Positions 41,903 through 51,975 are shown, counted from the stretch's first letter. The stretch: DNA of 64,000 nt from Alkalihalobacterium chitinilyticum (GCF_029028005.1 NZ_JAOTPO010000011.1:62001-126000); one strand, 5' to 3'. Made by a program: numbers and translations. Notes: generated by a model from the letters alone, not told the origin.

Positions 41903-43318
41903 ATGAAGAAAATTATTAAAAACGGAACCATAGTAACAGCTACCGATACGTATCAAGCAGACTTACTGATTGATAATGGAAAAATTACTGCGATTGGTCA
42001 CGACTTCCCAGTAGGAGGCGCAGAAGTAATTGACGCTCACGGTGCTTATGTTTTCCCAGGTGGTATCGACCCTCATACCCACTTGGAAATGCCGTTCGGG
42101 GGAACGGTATCGAAGGATGATTTTGAAACAGGAACAATTGCGGCTGCTTTTGGGGGTACAACAACCGTTATTGACTTTTGTTTAACTAACAAAGGTGAGC
42201 CGATGAAAAATGCAATTCAAACATGGCACGCAAAATCAAAGGATAAAGCAGTTATTGACTATAGCTTCCACTTAATGATTGGGGAGATCAATGATGATGT
42301 CCTAGAAGAACTCCCAGTCGTTATGGATGAAGAAGGCATTACTTCATTTAAAGTGTTTATGGCGTATAAAAATGTTTTCCAAGCCGATGATGGTACGTTA
42401 TTCCGTACCTTACTTGCAGCAAAAGAGCTTGGCGGACTAGTCATGGTTCATGCTGAAAATGGTGATGTCATTGAATATCTAGTAAACGAAGCGCTAGAAC
42501 AAGGGAATACAGACCCGATCTATCATGCGTTAACTCGCCCGCCAGAAGTGGAAGGAGAGGCAACTGGGAGAGCAGCTCAATTAACAGGGTTAGCAAACTC
42601 TCAATTATATGTTGTTCACGTTTCATGTGCTGAAGCAGTTGAGAAGATCGCGCAAGCTAGAAGAAAAGGCTATGACGTATGGGGTGAAACGTGTCCTCAA
42701 TACCTAGTTCTTGACCAAACCCATTTGGAGAAACCGGATTTTGAGGGAGCGAAATACGTATGGTCGCCGCCGCTCCGAGAAAAGTGGCATCAAGATGTTT
42801 TATGGAATGCTTTAAAGAACGGAGACCTTCAAACTTTAGGGTCTGATCAATGTTCGTTTGACTTCAACGGACAAAAAGATTTAGGTAAAGGAGATTTCTC
42901 TAAAATTCCTAATGGCGGTCCAATTATCGAAGACCGCGTAAGTATCCTGTTTTCTGAAGGTGTAAAAAAAGGCCGCATTAACATAAACCAATTTGTTGAT
43001 ATCGTAGCGACTAGAAATGCGAAGCTGTTTGGGTTGTATCCGCAAAAAGGAACGATTGCCGTTGGAGCAGATGCGGATATTGTCATCTTTGATCCGAATG
43101 CCGAGCGAACGATCTCAGCTGAGACACATCATATGGCTGTGGATTATAACCCGTTTGAAGGAATGAAAATAACAGGTGAACCTGTATCTGTTTTATCTCG
43201 CGGTGAGTTTGTTATTCGTGAGAAACAGTTTGTAGGTAAAGCAGGAACGGGTCAGTATTTAAAAAGAGCAAGATATAATTCTTCAACTGCAAGTGTAACA
43301 GATAAGGTGAGTAATTAA
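41903..43318 (+). CDS. hydA: Dihydropyrimidinase
   Basis: 471 residues. Binuclear zinc amidohydrolase: HxH in GIDPHTHLEMP, the bridging Lys in TSFKVFMAYKN, His in MVHAENGD and VVHVSCAEA, Asp in TLGSDQCSF. It opens 5,6-dihydrouracil to N-carbamoyl-beta-alanine. AGGGGGAAA precedes the ATG, 21 bp after preA. A 150-bp gap with a long imperfect hairpin follows. Hydantoinase activity is common in this family. Confidence 0.93.
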   Translation: MKKIIKNGTIVTATDTYQADLLIDNGKITAIGHDFPVGGAEVIDAHGAYVFPGGIDPHTHLEMPFGGTVSKDDFETGTIAAAFGGTTTVIDFCLTNKGEPMKNAIQTWHAKSKDKAVIDYSFHLMIGEINDDVLEELPVVMDEEGITSFKVFMAYKNVFQADDGTLFRTLLAAKELGGLVMVHAENGDVIEYLVNEALEQGNTDPIYHALTRPPEVEGEATGRAAQLTGLANSQLYVVHVSCAEAVEKIAQARRKGYDVWGETCPQYLVLDQTHLEKPDFEGAKYVWSPPLREKWHQDVLWNALKNGDLQTLGSDQCSFDFNGQKDLGKGDFSKIPNGGPIIEDRVSILFSEGVKKGRININQFVDIVATRNAKLFGLYPQKGTIAVGADADIVIFDPNAERTISAETHHMAVDYNPFEGMKITGEPVSVLSRGEFVIREKQFVGKAGTGQYLKRARYNSSTASVTDKVSN

Positions 43319-43348
43319 TGAACCCCTTGTGAACCAATATCCAAATAA

Positions 43349-43385
43349 CAATTGCTTGGCCAAGATCTATTTGGCCTTGCAATTG
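43349..43385 (+). other. Imperfect hairpin between hydA and the permease gene
   Basis: CAATTGC..GGCCA pairs with TGGCC..GCAATTG with two internal TT mismatches. There is no U-run, so it may mark RNA processing or partial attenuation rather than full termination. Confidence 0.4.
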
Positions 43386-43469
43386 CTCTCATAAACAAGG
43401 TAAGAGCCCAACGTCGATCTGTCATTATTTAACTGAATATTTTGAAAATATTTGAAGAGGTAGGGTGAT

Positions 43470-44930
43470 ATGATGAAAGAAAAGCAAAGTCATCTCAAGT
43501 CTCCAGATTTGTTGCCGATTCCACATAGTGGAAAGAAAATTGGATCCGTTGGGTTTGCGTTCATTTGGGTTGGTATGGCTGTTGTTCTAGCGGCTTTTGC
43601 TATTGGTGGTTCTGGTGTGCAAAGTCTCTCGCTCGGCTGGGTTGTTTTAGCAACGATTATTGGAAGTATAGCGATTGGTCTATGCATGACCTTAACGGGT
43701 GACATTGGGGTGGAACATGGGTTATCGTTCCCCGTTTATATGAGGGCTCCATTTGGTACGATTGGGACTCATATACCTTCTTTAATCCGTGGATTTGTAG
43801 CAGCTTGTTGGTTTGGTATTAATACGTATTTTGGTTCAACCGCGATGAACGGAATCCTCTTCGTTTTATTTGGATTTGATAATTGGTTCGTCTGTTTCTT
43901 AATTTTTGCAACACTTCAAGTCATTAATACAGCTTTAGGAATTAAAGCTGTTGAGCGTTTTGCTGATTTAGCCGCACCAATTATTATTATCATTTCAGGT
44001 TGGATGTATTTAACGTTATCGGATCAAGCGTTAGCAGAAGGTCGTAATGTGTGGGCTTGGGTAGAGAGTCCAGTAACTGGAGGCGCAGCTATTACTGCAT
44101 TTATGATTGTTATTATGAGTAACATGGGGTTCTGGGGAACTCTTGCTGCCGATATGCCGTCGATTTCTCGTTTTATTAAAGGACCGAAACTTGAAAGAAA
44201 TTGGTTTAAACGAAATAAATCACAAATTGCAGGCAGCTTGATTGCGTTACCAATCGTTCAGACGTTCATGGTTGTCATTGGCGGCGTGTCTTATATTGCT
44301 GTTGCTAACTATGACCCGGTGGTTGCTCTTCAGCAGGCTGCCAGTGGATTAGTTCTGGGTGTTCTCTTACTCATGATTGTATTTGCTCAATGGTCGACAA
44401 ATATATCAGCCAACTTAATTCCGGCTGCGACTATTTTTTCTAATGTCGGTGGACCTAAAATTCCGTTCTGGGCTGGTGTAGTAGCAGCAGGTGTGATTGG
44501 TTCCCTTGTTCAACCGTGGAGCTTGTTTGGCATTATCATTCCAGCTTTACTGATTGTCGGTGGCATCCTGTCAGCAATTGTGGGGATTTTAATAGCTGAT
44601 TATTATCTCCTTCGTAAACGTCGTGTGAATGTTCCTGATTTGTATAAGGATGATGGTCAATATCGTTATGCAGGAGGATTTAATGCGGCGGGGTATATTG
44701 CTTGGATCCTAGGTGGAGTTGCGTCTTACTTCTTAGCCAACTATTCGTTTATTGTTGGATTTGCCGTTGGGCTGGTAACCTACTATTTCCTCGCGAAGTA
44801 CTGGTGGTTTGTGAAGTATAAACAGGCAGAAATTGAGAACCCAAGTGATGATGAATATTTAGGTATCACAGTAGGGCGTGATTGGGAAATTAGTGAAGGA
44901 AACGAAGAAGTGAAAAAAGCAGCAACATAA
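43470..44930 (+). CDS. NCS1-family nucleobase/cation symporter
   Basis: 486 residues with about 12 hydrophobic segments. NCS1 (Fur/cytosine-allantoin-uracil permease) features: N-terminal LLPIPHSGKKIGSVGFAFIWVGMAV, the ADMPSISRFIK segment following GFWGTLAAD and the IADYYLLRKRRVNVPDLY loop near the C-terminus. In this cluster uracil, thymine or a dihydro-derivative is the probable substrate. GAGGTAGGG lies before the tandem ATG. A small unknown gene follows 37 bp later. Confidence 0.88.
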   Translation: MMKEKQSHLKSPDLLPIPHSGKKIGSVGFAFIWVGMAVVLAAFAIGGSGVQSLSLGWVVLATIIGSIAIGLCMTLTGDIGVEHGLSFPVYMRAPFGTIGTHIPSLIRGFVAACWFGINTYFGSTAMNGILFVLFGFDNWFVCFLIFATLQVINTALGIKAVERFADLAAPIIIIISGWMYLTLSDQALAEGRNVWAWVESPVTGGAAITAFMIVIMSNMGFWGTLAADMPSISRFIKGPKLERNWFKRNKSQIAGSLIALPIVQTFMVVIGGVSYIAVANYDPVVALQQAASGLVLGVLLLMIVFAQWSTNISANLIPAATIFSNVGGPKIPFWAGVVAAGVIGSLVQPWSLFGIIIPALLIVGGILSAIVGILIADYYLLRKRRVNVPDLYKDDGQYRYAGGFNAAGYIAWILGGVASYFLANYSFIVGFAVGLVTYYFLAKYWWFVKYKQAEIENPSDDEYLGITVGRDWEISEGNEEVKKAAT

Positions 44931-44967
44931 GAGTTTGAAAGAGTAGAAAAAAAGAAAGGAGACTATC

Positions 44968-45204
44968 ATGGCCGAATATCAACAATTTATTGCCGAAAGA
45001 GAGAAGATTGATTTTTTACTAGAACAAGGTTATATGATTAAAGGTGTAACGGAAAATTTAAGCGGGGCATTTGTTGAATTTGAATTAAAAAAGCCGGACC
45101 CATCCGGTCACAAAAGTCCTACTGAAAGACTGCACATCTTAACGGCTGATGCGAGGAAATATTTTAGTTCAATTATTATTCAACAAAATAAAGTGGCGGG
45201 ATAA
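44968..45204 (+). CDS. Small hypothetical protein of the pyrimidine cluster
   Basis: 78 residues, soluble, charged. It begins MAEYQQFIAEREKIDFLLEQ and contains FVEFELKKPDPSGHKSPTERLHILTADARKYFS. AAAGGAG lies 7 nt before the ATG. It is in the same direction and close behind the permease gene, and ends 35 nt before a terminator, so it belongs to the catabolic operon. No domain is recognised. A small accessory subunit or regulator is possible but not shown. Confidence 0.75.
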   Translation: MAEYQQFIAEREKIDFLLEQGYMIKGVTENLSGAFVEFELKKPDPSGHKSPTERLHILTADARKYFSSIIIQQNKVAG

Positions 45205-45237
45205 AAGAAACGGAAATTTAATAGAAAATCTAATTAG

Positions 45238-45264
45238 AGACAGGGGGATGCCCCTGTCTTTTGA
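45238..45264 (+). terminator. Terminator of the catabolic operon
   Basis: GACAGGGG pairs with CCCCTGTC around GATG, then TTTTG. It separates the enzyme/permease operon from the regulator gene. Confidence 0.8.
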
Positions 45265-45409
45265 TGTAGAGGAGAGTACGGATAGAAAATCTGACACACT
45301 TTATGTTACTTTTATCTGAAAATAAAGGTAATTCTGACATGTGGATAGAAGTAGTTGATAACCTTGTTTTCTTTCGTTTATAGGTAGATGGTGAAAAGGA
45401 AGTGATGCA

Positions 45410-47020
45410 ATGAAATCATATATTACCATTAAAGAAATCTTACAAAGAAAGCACTTTGATAAAACAGAAGTAGTTGCTGGAGTGGATGGTTTAAATCGAA
45501 ATGTTAAATGGGTTCATGTCGTCGAAGTGATTAATATTCGAAAGTTACTAAATGGTCACGAGCTTATTCTTACGACAGGATTAGGTTGGAAAGACAATAC
45601 AGCATTATTTATTTCGTTTCTCAAGCAACTAATTGAAAGTAACGCTTCCGGTCTATGTATTGAATTAGGAACACATACCTCAAATATTCCTCAAGAAGTT
45701 ATTGAAATCGCTAATGAACATCAATTTCCAATTATCCTTTTTCACCAAGAAGTAGCATTCGTACAAATTACTCAAGATATTCATTCATTGCTTATTAATC
45801 AACAATACCAAATGATTTCTGATCTAGAAAGTTACTCTCAAACGTTAAATAAGAAATTACTAGAAATCAATCAATATGAAGAAATCCTTACGTTTTGCCA
45901 GACATTTTTAGATGTCCAGGTTGTTGCGTTTTTTGATGAGGATCGGATTTTTATTCCCCAATTATCAGCAAGCGAAAGGCGTATCGTACTAGAAAAAATA
46001 GAGGCAGTACAACATGACTCCTTTTTTTCAATCGGTCGTCAACCTGTACAGATCTTAGGTCATCAATTTGCTGAGTTGGTCATTGTTACCGATCAGAGAG
46101 AGATTAATGAATTTGATTTACTTATTCTCGATCGAACGACGACTGCACTTGCCCAATATTTGTTACGAGATTTGTATGTTGAAGAAAAGCGAAGGATGGA
46201 AGAAGCGGAATGGATGACGGATTGGTTAGATGGTCATCACAGTAATGAGGGGATTAAGGAGCATTTAGCTTATATAGAGCCAGGCTTGAAGTTAAATGGG
46301 GGAATCGTATGCACTTGTAAACTTCATTTAACGAGTCAATCGTCTAATTTAGATGGAACGTACTTTAAACTTTTATTTCGCACGATCTTCGAGCAACAAG
46401 GTTTTTATGTTTTTTCTATTGAGATTAGACATCATATTGTTTTTATATTAGGAAATAAGCGGACTCCGAAAACATGGAAGTCTAGAATGGCCGATGGTTT
46501 TAAGCGGTTGAATACAGCCGATTATTCGAAGAAAATAAAAGCAACTTCGATTTCCTTTGGTGTCGGAAAGTTTGTCAAGCAGCTAAGTGATATACATATC
46601 AGTTATCAAACAGCAAAAGAGACATTACGACTACAAGATAAATTATCACATGAAGGGAAGAGTTATTTCTACGATGACTTGCATATGTACCGTATACTAT
46701 CACTCATTAACCGGCATAGTGACCTTCAAGAAATCGTAATGGAGTATTTGCAGCCCGTCATGGAATACGATAGAAAATATAATGGGAAGTTAATAGAAAC
46801 ATTGAAAGCCTATCTAGCATGTAACGGATCCAAACAAGAAACAGCAAAAAAGCTTTTTGTAGTCAGACAAACCATGTATCATCGAATCGAAAAGTTAGAA
46901 AGCCTCCTAGGACCTGACTTTATGAATTCAGAAAAGAGGCTGGCGATCGAATTTATGTTACTAGCCTACGATTATTTAAACATGACCGAAACCACCAACC
47001 CAACCGCCCATGAAATATAA
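45410..47020 (+). CDS. PucR-family transcriptional regulator
   Basis: 536 residues. N-terminal PucR purine-catabolism-type domain (about 1-125: ITIKEILQRKHFDKTEVVAGVDGLNRNVKWVHVVE..), a central GGDEF-like region, and a C-terminal HTH_30 (LIETLKAYLACNGSKQETAKKLFVVRQTMYHRIEKLESLLG). Regulators of this type activate nucleobase or gamma-aminobutyrate breakdown genes. Its place in the middle of the pyrimidine cluster points to control of the genes on both sides. AAGGAAGTG precedes the ATG. Confidence 0.9.
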   Translation: MKSYITIKEILQRKHFDKTEVVAGVDGLNRNVKWVHVVEVINIRKLLNGHELILTTGLGWKDNTALFISFLKQLIESNASGLCIELGTHTSNIPQEVIEIANEHQFPIILFHQEVAFVQITQDIHSLLINQQYQMISDLESYSQTLNKKLLEINQYEEILTFCQTFLDVQVVAFFDEDRIFIPQLSASERRIVLEKIEAVQHDSFFSIGRQPVQILGHQFAELVIVTDQREINEFDLLILDRTTTALAQYLLRDLYVEEKRRMEEAEWMTDWLDGHHSNEGIKEHLAYIEPGLKLNGGIVCTCKLHLTSQSSNLDGTYFKLLFRTIFEQQGFYVFSIEIRHHIVFILGNKRTPKTWKSRMADGFKRLNTADYSKKIKATSISFGVGKFVKQLSDIHISYQTAKETLRLQDKLSHEGKSYFYDDLHMYRILSLINRHSDLQEIVMEYLQPVMEYDRKYNGKLIETLKAYLACNGSKQETAKKLFVVRQTMYHRIEKLESLLGPDFMNSEKRLAIEFMLLAYDYLNMTETTNPTAHEI

Positions 47021-47040
47021 AAGAAAAGATCCGAAGATTC

Positions 47041-47095
47041 GGTGTCAGGTACCTTTAGCGCGACAGTGCATTAAAGGTACCTGACACCGTTTTTG
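47041..47095. repeat. GGTACC-core hairpin, copy 1 (terminator-like)
   Basis: GGTGTCAGGTACCTTTA pairs perfectly with TAAAGGTACCTGACACC across a 14-nt loop, followed by GTTTTTG. Related hairpins occur at 50360-50403 and 55634-55680. All three lie just behind or before genes and can end transcripts. Confidence 0.8.
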
Positions 47096-47242
47096 TTTAT
47101 TTTTTTGCACTGTTCATTTTGTGGAATTATCTTCTCCAGATATTTGACATTGTGTCTAATGAAGGCCCTTACAAAATGAGAGATAATAAATTACAAGGAG
47201 ATAGATATTTGAAAAATCAGAAAATACTAGGAGGCAATGAAT

Positions 47243-48709
47243 ATGACAGTAATAAAAAATCAAACAAATGTATTAAAAAACTACATTAACGGCCAATGGG
47301 TAGAATCAAATGGTACAAACACATTAGAAGTACCAAATCCAGCTACTGGAGAAGTGTTAGCAACCGTTCCTGTTTCTTCAAAAGAGGATGTCGATCAAGC
47401 GGTGCAAGCAGCAAGTGAAGCTTTCCGCACATGGAAAAACACACCGGTGCCAAAACGGGCCCGTATTTTATTTAAATTTCACACGCTCCTTTCCGACCAT
47501 CATGATGAATTAGCAAAACTAATCGTTCAAGAAAATGGAAAAGCGTTTAAAGAAGCGCATGGTGAAGTCCAACGTGGAATTGAGTGTGTAGAGTTTGCAG
47601 CCGGTGCCCCAACATTAATGATGGGTGAAACATTATCAGGCATTGCAGAGGACATCGACTCGGAAATGTTTCGTTACCCATTAGGTGTTATCGGTGGAAT
47701 TACTCCGTTTAACTTCCCAATGATGGTTCCGTTATGGATGTTCCCATTAGCTGTTGCTTGTGGAAATACATTTGTTCTTAAACCGTCTGAACGAACGCCA
47801 ATGTTAGCGAATAGACTAGCAGAATTGTTTACACAAGCCGGTGCTCCAGCGGGTGTGCTAAATGTTGTTCACGGGGCACATGATGTTGTAAATGGCCTGC
47901 TTGATCATGAAGATGTTAAAGCGATTTCCTTTGTAGGCTCCCAGCCAGTTGCAAAGTATGTCTATGAGCGTGCAGCAGCAAATGGTAAACGAGTTCAAGC
48001 ACTGTCTGGTGCGAAAAACCACCATATTGTTATGCCTGATGCCGATGTAGCAAAGGCAGTTACACATATTGTTGCATCTGCTTACGGCAGTGCCGGACAA
48101 CGTTGTATGGCTTGTAGTGCTGTCGTTGTAGTCGGCGATGGAGAAGCCTTTGTCAGAGAACTAAAAACAAGAGCAGATGAATTAATCATCGGTAATGGGT
48201 TAGATGACGAAGTTCTTTTAACACCAGTCATCAGGGACTCGCACCGTTCAAAAGTATTAGATTACATTGAAAAAGGGGTAGAAGAAGGAGCCTCTTTAAT
48301 CCGTGACGGTCGTAAGGAAATGGATGAAATGCAAGATGGTAACTTCTTAGGGCCAACAATTTTTGACCATGTGACACCAGAAATGATCATTGCAAAAGAG
48401 GAAATCTTTGCACCTGTAATCAGCATGCTGCGTGCAGAAGATTTAGATGAAGGTTTAGAATACATTCGTAAATCTCGCTACGGAAATGGGGCTACCATTT
48501 ATACGAAGGACGCAAAAGCTGTGCGTAAATTCCGTGAAGAAGCAGATGCAGGAATGCTTGGTATCAACGTAGGTGTACCGGCAACCATGGCCTTTTTCCC
48601 ATTCTCAGGATGGAAAGACTCATTCTACGGAGACCTCCATGTGAATGGAAAAGACGGTGTTAATTTCTTCACGCGCAAGAAGATGATTACATCAAGATAT
48701 GATTTTTAA
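47243..48709 (+). CDS. mmsA: CoA-acylating (methyl)malonate-semialdehyde dehydrogenase
   Basis: 488 residues, aldehyde dehydrogenase fold. Catalytic Cys in GQRCMACSAVVVV, and LSGAKNHHIVMPDAD in place of the usual Glu motif, the signature of the CoA-dependent MMSDH/IolA group. It turns malonate semialdehyde from beta-alanine into acetyl-CoA and CO2. I use the ATG 8 nt after AGGAGG; an earlier ATG is only 2 nt away. It lies between PucR and the transaminase, in line with the last step of uracil catabolism. Confidence 0.92.
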   Translation: MTVIKNQTNVLKNYINGQWVESNGTNTLEVPNPATGEVLATVPVSSKEDVDQAVQAASEAFRTWKNTPVPKRARILFKFHTLLSDHHDELAKLIVQENGKAFKEAHGEVQRGIECVEFAAGAPTLMMGETLSGIAEDIDSEMFRYPLGVIGGITPFNFPMMVPLWMFPLAVACGNTFVLKPSERTPMLANRLAELFTQAGAPAGVLNVVHGAHDVVNGLLDHEDVKAISFVGSQPVAKYVYERAAANGKRVQALSGAKNHHIVMPDADVAKAVTHIVASAYGSAGQRCMACSAVVVVGDGEAFVRELKTRADELIIGNGLDDEVLLTPVIRDSHRSKVLDYIEKGVEEGASLIRDGRKEMDEMQDGNFLGPTIFDHVTPEMIIAKEEIFAPVISMLRAEDLDEGLEYIRKSRYGNGATIYTKDAKAVRKFREEADAGMLGINVGVPATMAFFPFSGWKDSFYGDLHVNGKDGVNFFTRKKMITSRYDF

Positions 48710-48884
48710 ATAAAACGTTCTGAGAATTAGGAATAGAAGGCGGTCTTCGCCGTCAGTCATTATTGAGGTGGAAGCCAACGAATTTCTTATTTTTAAAAAT
48801 ATAGGGGGGAATTCAAGTTACCCCCTGTGAACCCTGCAGTCGGACAGCCAAACAATGTTTTTAGAGGAGAAAGGAGGAAGGGCA

Positions 48885-50243
48885 ATGCTCAGTACAAATG
48901 AAAATAGTAAAGCGCTAGAAAAAGATGAGAAATACATCTGGCATTCGATGAAACCATATAACCCGGATGGAACAATGGTGATAACGAAAGCAAAAGGATC
49001 TTGGGTGACAGACCAGGATGGGAATAGATTTTTAGATGCGATGTCTGGATTATGGTGTGTCAATGTAGGGTACGGCCGTACCGAATTAGCTGAGGCAGCT
49101 TATGAGCAATTAAAAGAATTAGCTTATTTTCCACTGACACAAAGTCATTTACCTGCGATTAAATTAGGGGAAAAATTAAATGAATGGCTCGGAGATGAGT
49201 ACGTCATCTTTTTCTCAAATAGCGGTTCTGAAGCGAATGAAACGGCATTTAAAATCGCAAGACAGTATCATCAACAAAAAGGGGATATGAGCCGTTATAA
49301 ATTTATTTCAAGGTATCGTGCGTACCATGGGAATTCAATGGGAGCACTGGCTGCAACCGGTCAGGCTGAAAGAAAGTATAAATACGAACCGTTAGCGCCA
49401 GGGTTTATCCACGTTCCCCCTCCGGATCTATACCGTTCAAATGATGCGCCTGATTGCCCACCGGAAGAATTGGAGGCAGTTCAAGCGATCGATCGTACGA
49501 TGACGTGGGAATTGAGTGAGACGATTGCTGGAGTGATCATGGAGCCAATCATTACAGGAGGCGGTGTACTCGTCCCGCCTGATGGGTATATGTCAGCTGT
49601 AAAGGAAGTGTGTGAAAAGCATGGCGCATTGCTGATAGTCGACGAGGTGATTTGCGGTTTCGGTCGTACAGGTGAACCGTTTGGGTATATGAATTACGGT
49701 GTCAAGCCAGATATTATAACGATGGCGAAGGGGATTACAAGTGCCTACTTGCCATTATCGGCAACAGCGGTGAAACGTGAAATCTACGAAGCATTCAAAG
49801 GTTCGGATCAGTATGACTACTTCAGGCATGTAAACACATTCGGTGGTAGCCCGGCTGCATGCGCACTAGCCCTTAAAAACCTAGAAATTATGGAAAAAGA
49901 AAACTTGTTTGCCCGCTCGAAGCAATTAGGGGAACGGTTGAAAAACGACCTCCAAAACCTTCTCCAAAACCATCCTTATGTTGGAGATGTTCGAGGAAAG
50001 GGTCTTCTCATCGGGATCGAACTCGTTGCCGATAAAGCGACAAAGACTCCAATTGATGTAAGTATTGTTAATAAAGTAATTGCCTCTTGTAAACAAAAGG
50101 GCGTTATTATCGGTAAAAATGGTGCCACAGTTGCGGGTTATAATAATGTACTAACAATCGCGCCACCGTTAAATACAGAAGAAGAGGATCTAGCCTACTT
50201 AGTTCAAACATTAAAAGAAGCACTGAATGAATTACGAGATTAA
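48885..50243 (+). CDS. Class-III aminotransferase, probable beta-alanine:pyruvate transaminase
   Basis: 452 residues. PLP-binding Lys in TMAKGITSAYLPLSA, Asp in LLIVDEVICGFGRTG, phosphate-binding SNSGSEANETAFK. The family includes omega-amino acid:pyruvate transaminases. The pathway context (beta-alanine made upstream, malonate semialdehyde used by the neighbour, alanine dehydrogenase downstream) supports beta-alanine + pyruvate to malonate semialdehyde + L-alanine. The start is the ATG about 9 nt after AAAGGAGG, not the upstream in-frame ATG. Confidence 0.9.
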   Translation: MLSTNENSKALEKDEKYIWHSMKPYNPDGTMVITKAKGSWVTDQDGNRFLDAMSGLWCVNVGYGRTELAEAAYEQLKELAYFPLTQSHLPAIKLGEKLNEWLGDEYVIFFSNSGSEANETAFKIARQYHQQKGDMSRYKFISRYRAYHGNSMGALAATGQAERKYKYEPLAPGFIHVPPPDLYRSNDAPDCPPEELEAVQAIDRTMTWELSETIAGVIMEPIITGGGVLVPPDGYMSAVKEVCEKHGALLIVDEVICGFGRTGEPFGYMNYGVKPDIITMAKGITSAYLPLSATAVKREIYEAFKGSDQYDYFRHVNTFGGSPAACALALKNLEIMEKENLFARSKQLGERLKNDLQNLLQNHPYVGDVRGKGLLIGIELVADKATKTPIDVSIVNKVIASCKQKGVIIGKNGATVAGYNNVLTIAPPLNTEEEDLAYLVQTLKEALNELRD

Positions 50244-50359
50244 CCTTCAGAAAAAAGTAATGCATAAATGGAAAATGGTATTAAGAAAAGTGTAAAAGCT
50301 GTTATGACTGAGTATATAAAGGTTGAGTTAGAAAAAAGGATTATGGAGGTTAAAAAAAT

Positions 50360-50403
50360 ATGGTAGCAGGTACCTTTAGTCCACTAAAGGTACCTGCTAC
50401 CAT
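50360..50403. repeat. GGTACC-core hairpin, copy 2
   Basis: Perfect 21-bp arms starting ATGGTAGCAGGTACCTTTAG with a 2-nt centre. It lies 23 bp before the alanine dehydrogenase start, close to its ribosome-binding site, and may separate ald from the transaminase transcript. Confidence 0.85.
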
Positions 50404-50425
50404 TTAAAAAAGGAGGTTCATTGTT

Positions 50426-51550
50426 GTGCGGATTGGTGTGCCGAAAGAGATTAAAAATAATGAAAACCGTGTTGCTTTAACTCCCGGAGGGGTGTTAAAT
50501 CTAGTAAAAGAAGGTCATGAAGTATTTATAGAAACGTGTGCGGGCCTTGGGTCGGGCTTCTACGATGAACTGTATACTGAAGCTGGCGCTGTGATCGTGA
50601 CGGCTGAAGAGGCATGGGCCTGTGATATGGTTATGAAAGTTAAGGAGCCGTTACGTGAAGAATACCGTTATTTTTATGAGGGGCTTGTTTTATTTACGTA
50701 TCTGCATCTAGCCGCAGAACGCGAATTAACAAAAGCTCTTCTTGAAAAAAATGTCGTAGCGATTTCATATGAAACTGTCCAATCGGCTGACGGAACTTTA
50801 CCGCTTTTAACACCGATGAGCGAAGTCGCAGGAAGAATGGCAACGCAAATCGGTGCGCAATTTCTTGAAAAAACAAAGGGTGGCAAGGGCATTTTACTCG
50901 GTGGCATTCCTGGAGTGAAACGAGGTAAAGTAACGATTATAGGCGGGGGAGTTGTTGGAACAAATGCTGCTAAAATTGCAATCGGCTTAGGCGCAGAAGT
51001 TTCCATTATCGATGTAAATCCAAGTCGTTTGCGTGAGTTAGATGATATCTTCGGTACGTCGATTCAAACGTTAATGTCGAACCCGCAAACGATTAGTGAT
51101 GCCTGTTCTGAGGCCGATTTGGTCATTGGTGCGGTCTTAATCCCCGGCGCTAAAGCCCCGAAGCTCGTTTCTGAGGAAACCGTTCGGTTGATGGAGGAGG
51201 GCACGGTGATCGTTGATGTTGCGATTGATCAAGGTGGTATCTTTGAAACGGTTGACCGAGTAACAACTCATGCGAATCCGACCTATACGAAACATGGTGT
51301 TGTTCATTATGCAGTCGGAAACATGCCAGGAGCGGTTCCGAGAACGTCAACGATTGGCCTTACTAATGTAACCGTTCCTTATGCAATCGAAATAGCTAAT
51401 AAAGGGTATAAAAAAGCATGTATAGAAAATCCGGCCTTACTCAAAGGGTTGAATATTATGAATGGTTCGGTCGTTTATGAAGGAGTAGCAAAAGCGCACA
51501 ACCTCCCTCATAAGTGCATTTATGAAGTGCTTGAAACACAAGAAGTGTAG
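50426..51550 (+). CDS. ald: Alanine dehydrogenase
   Basis: 374 residues, usual length for the hexameric enzyme. Substrate-binding N-terminal part ([35 protein letters not shown]), NAD-binding [24 protein letters not shown]. It deaminates L-alanine to pyruvate and ammonia, which here regenerates the pyruvate used by the beta-alanine transaminase. The GTG start lies 9 nt after AGGAGG. Confidence 0.95.
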   Translation: MRIGVPKEIKNNENRVALTPGGVLNLVKEGHEVFIETCAGLGSGFYDELYTEAGAVIVTAEEAWACDMVMKVKEPLREEYRYFYEGLVLFTYLHLAAERELTKALLEKNVVAISYETVQSADGTLPLLTPMSEVAGRMATQIGAQFLEKTKGGKGILLGGIPGVKRGKVTIIGGGVVGTNAAKIAIGLGAEVSIIDVNPSRLRELDDIFGTSIQTLMSNPQTISDACSEADLVIGAVLIPGAKAPKLVSEETVRLMEEGTVIVDVAIDQGGIFETVDRVTTHANPTYTKHGVVHYAVGNMPGAVPRTSTIGLTNVTVPYAIEIANKGYKKACIENPALLKGLNIMNGSVVYEGVAKAHNLPHKCIYEVLETQEV

Positions 51551-51632
51551 TACATGGAAAACCCGGCCGTTAACAAGACAGTTTTATAGATTATAATTAA
51601 GGTTGCTAATCTTTTTAATCGTTAATCTTTTT

Positions 51633-51813
51633 GCGGACTCACAGGGCCTTATTTCCTTAAAATTTATCATTTTATCATTGTTGGCGGACTAAGAGGACCT
51701 TATTTGTCGTATTTTTGGTATGAAAGACTGTTTTTATAAGCAATAAGGGCTTCTGAGTCCCCTTAACTTTAGAAAGCATTGATATTGCCACAAATAACGG
51801 CCGCTGAGTCCGC
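51633..51813. repeat. Dispersed repeat copy 3 (diverged)
   Basis: Four modules in the order two forward (GCGGACTCACAGGGCCTTATT, GCGGACTAAGAGGACCTTATT), two inverted (AATAAGGGCTTCTGAGTCC, AAATAACGGCCGCTGAGTCCGC). Length and module spacing match the copies at 12938 and 25661, but sequence between modules has diverged. It fills the 51551-52090 gap together with a terminator. Confidence 0.75.
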
Positions 51814-51975
51814 TTACACTCCCAGTGAAGACGATTAGGCCAGCCCTTAAAGTCATTAGCACTTTTTTAAAATTGAGCAAATTACTTGTTCACATGGCTA
51901 GATCGACTGACATGTATTCCTTATAAATGGAATTGAGAAGTTAAGCAGGATATAAGGAATACTCATAATGAAATA

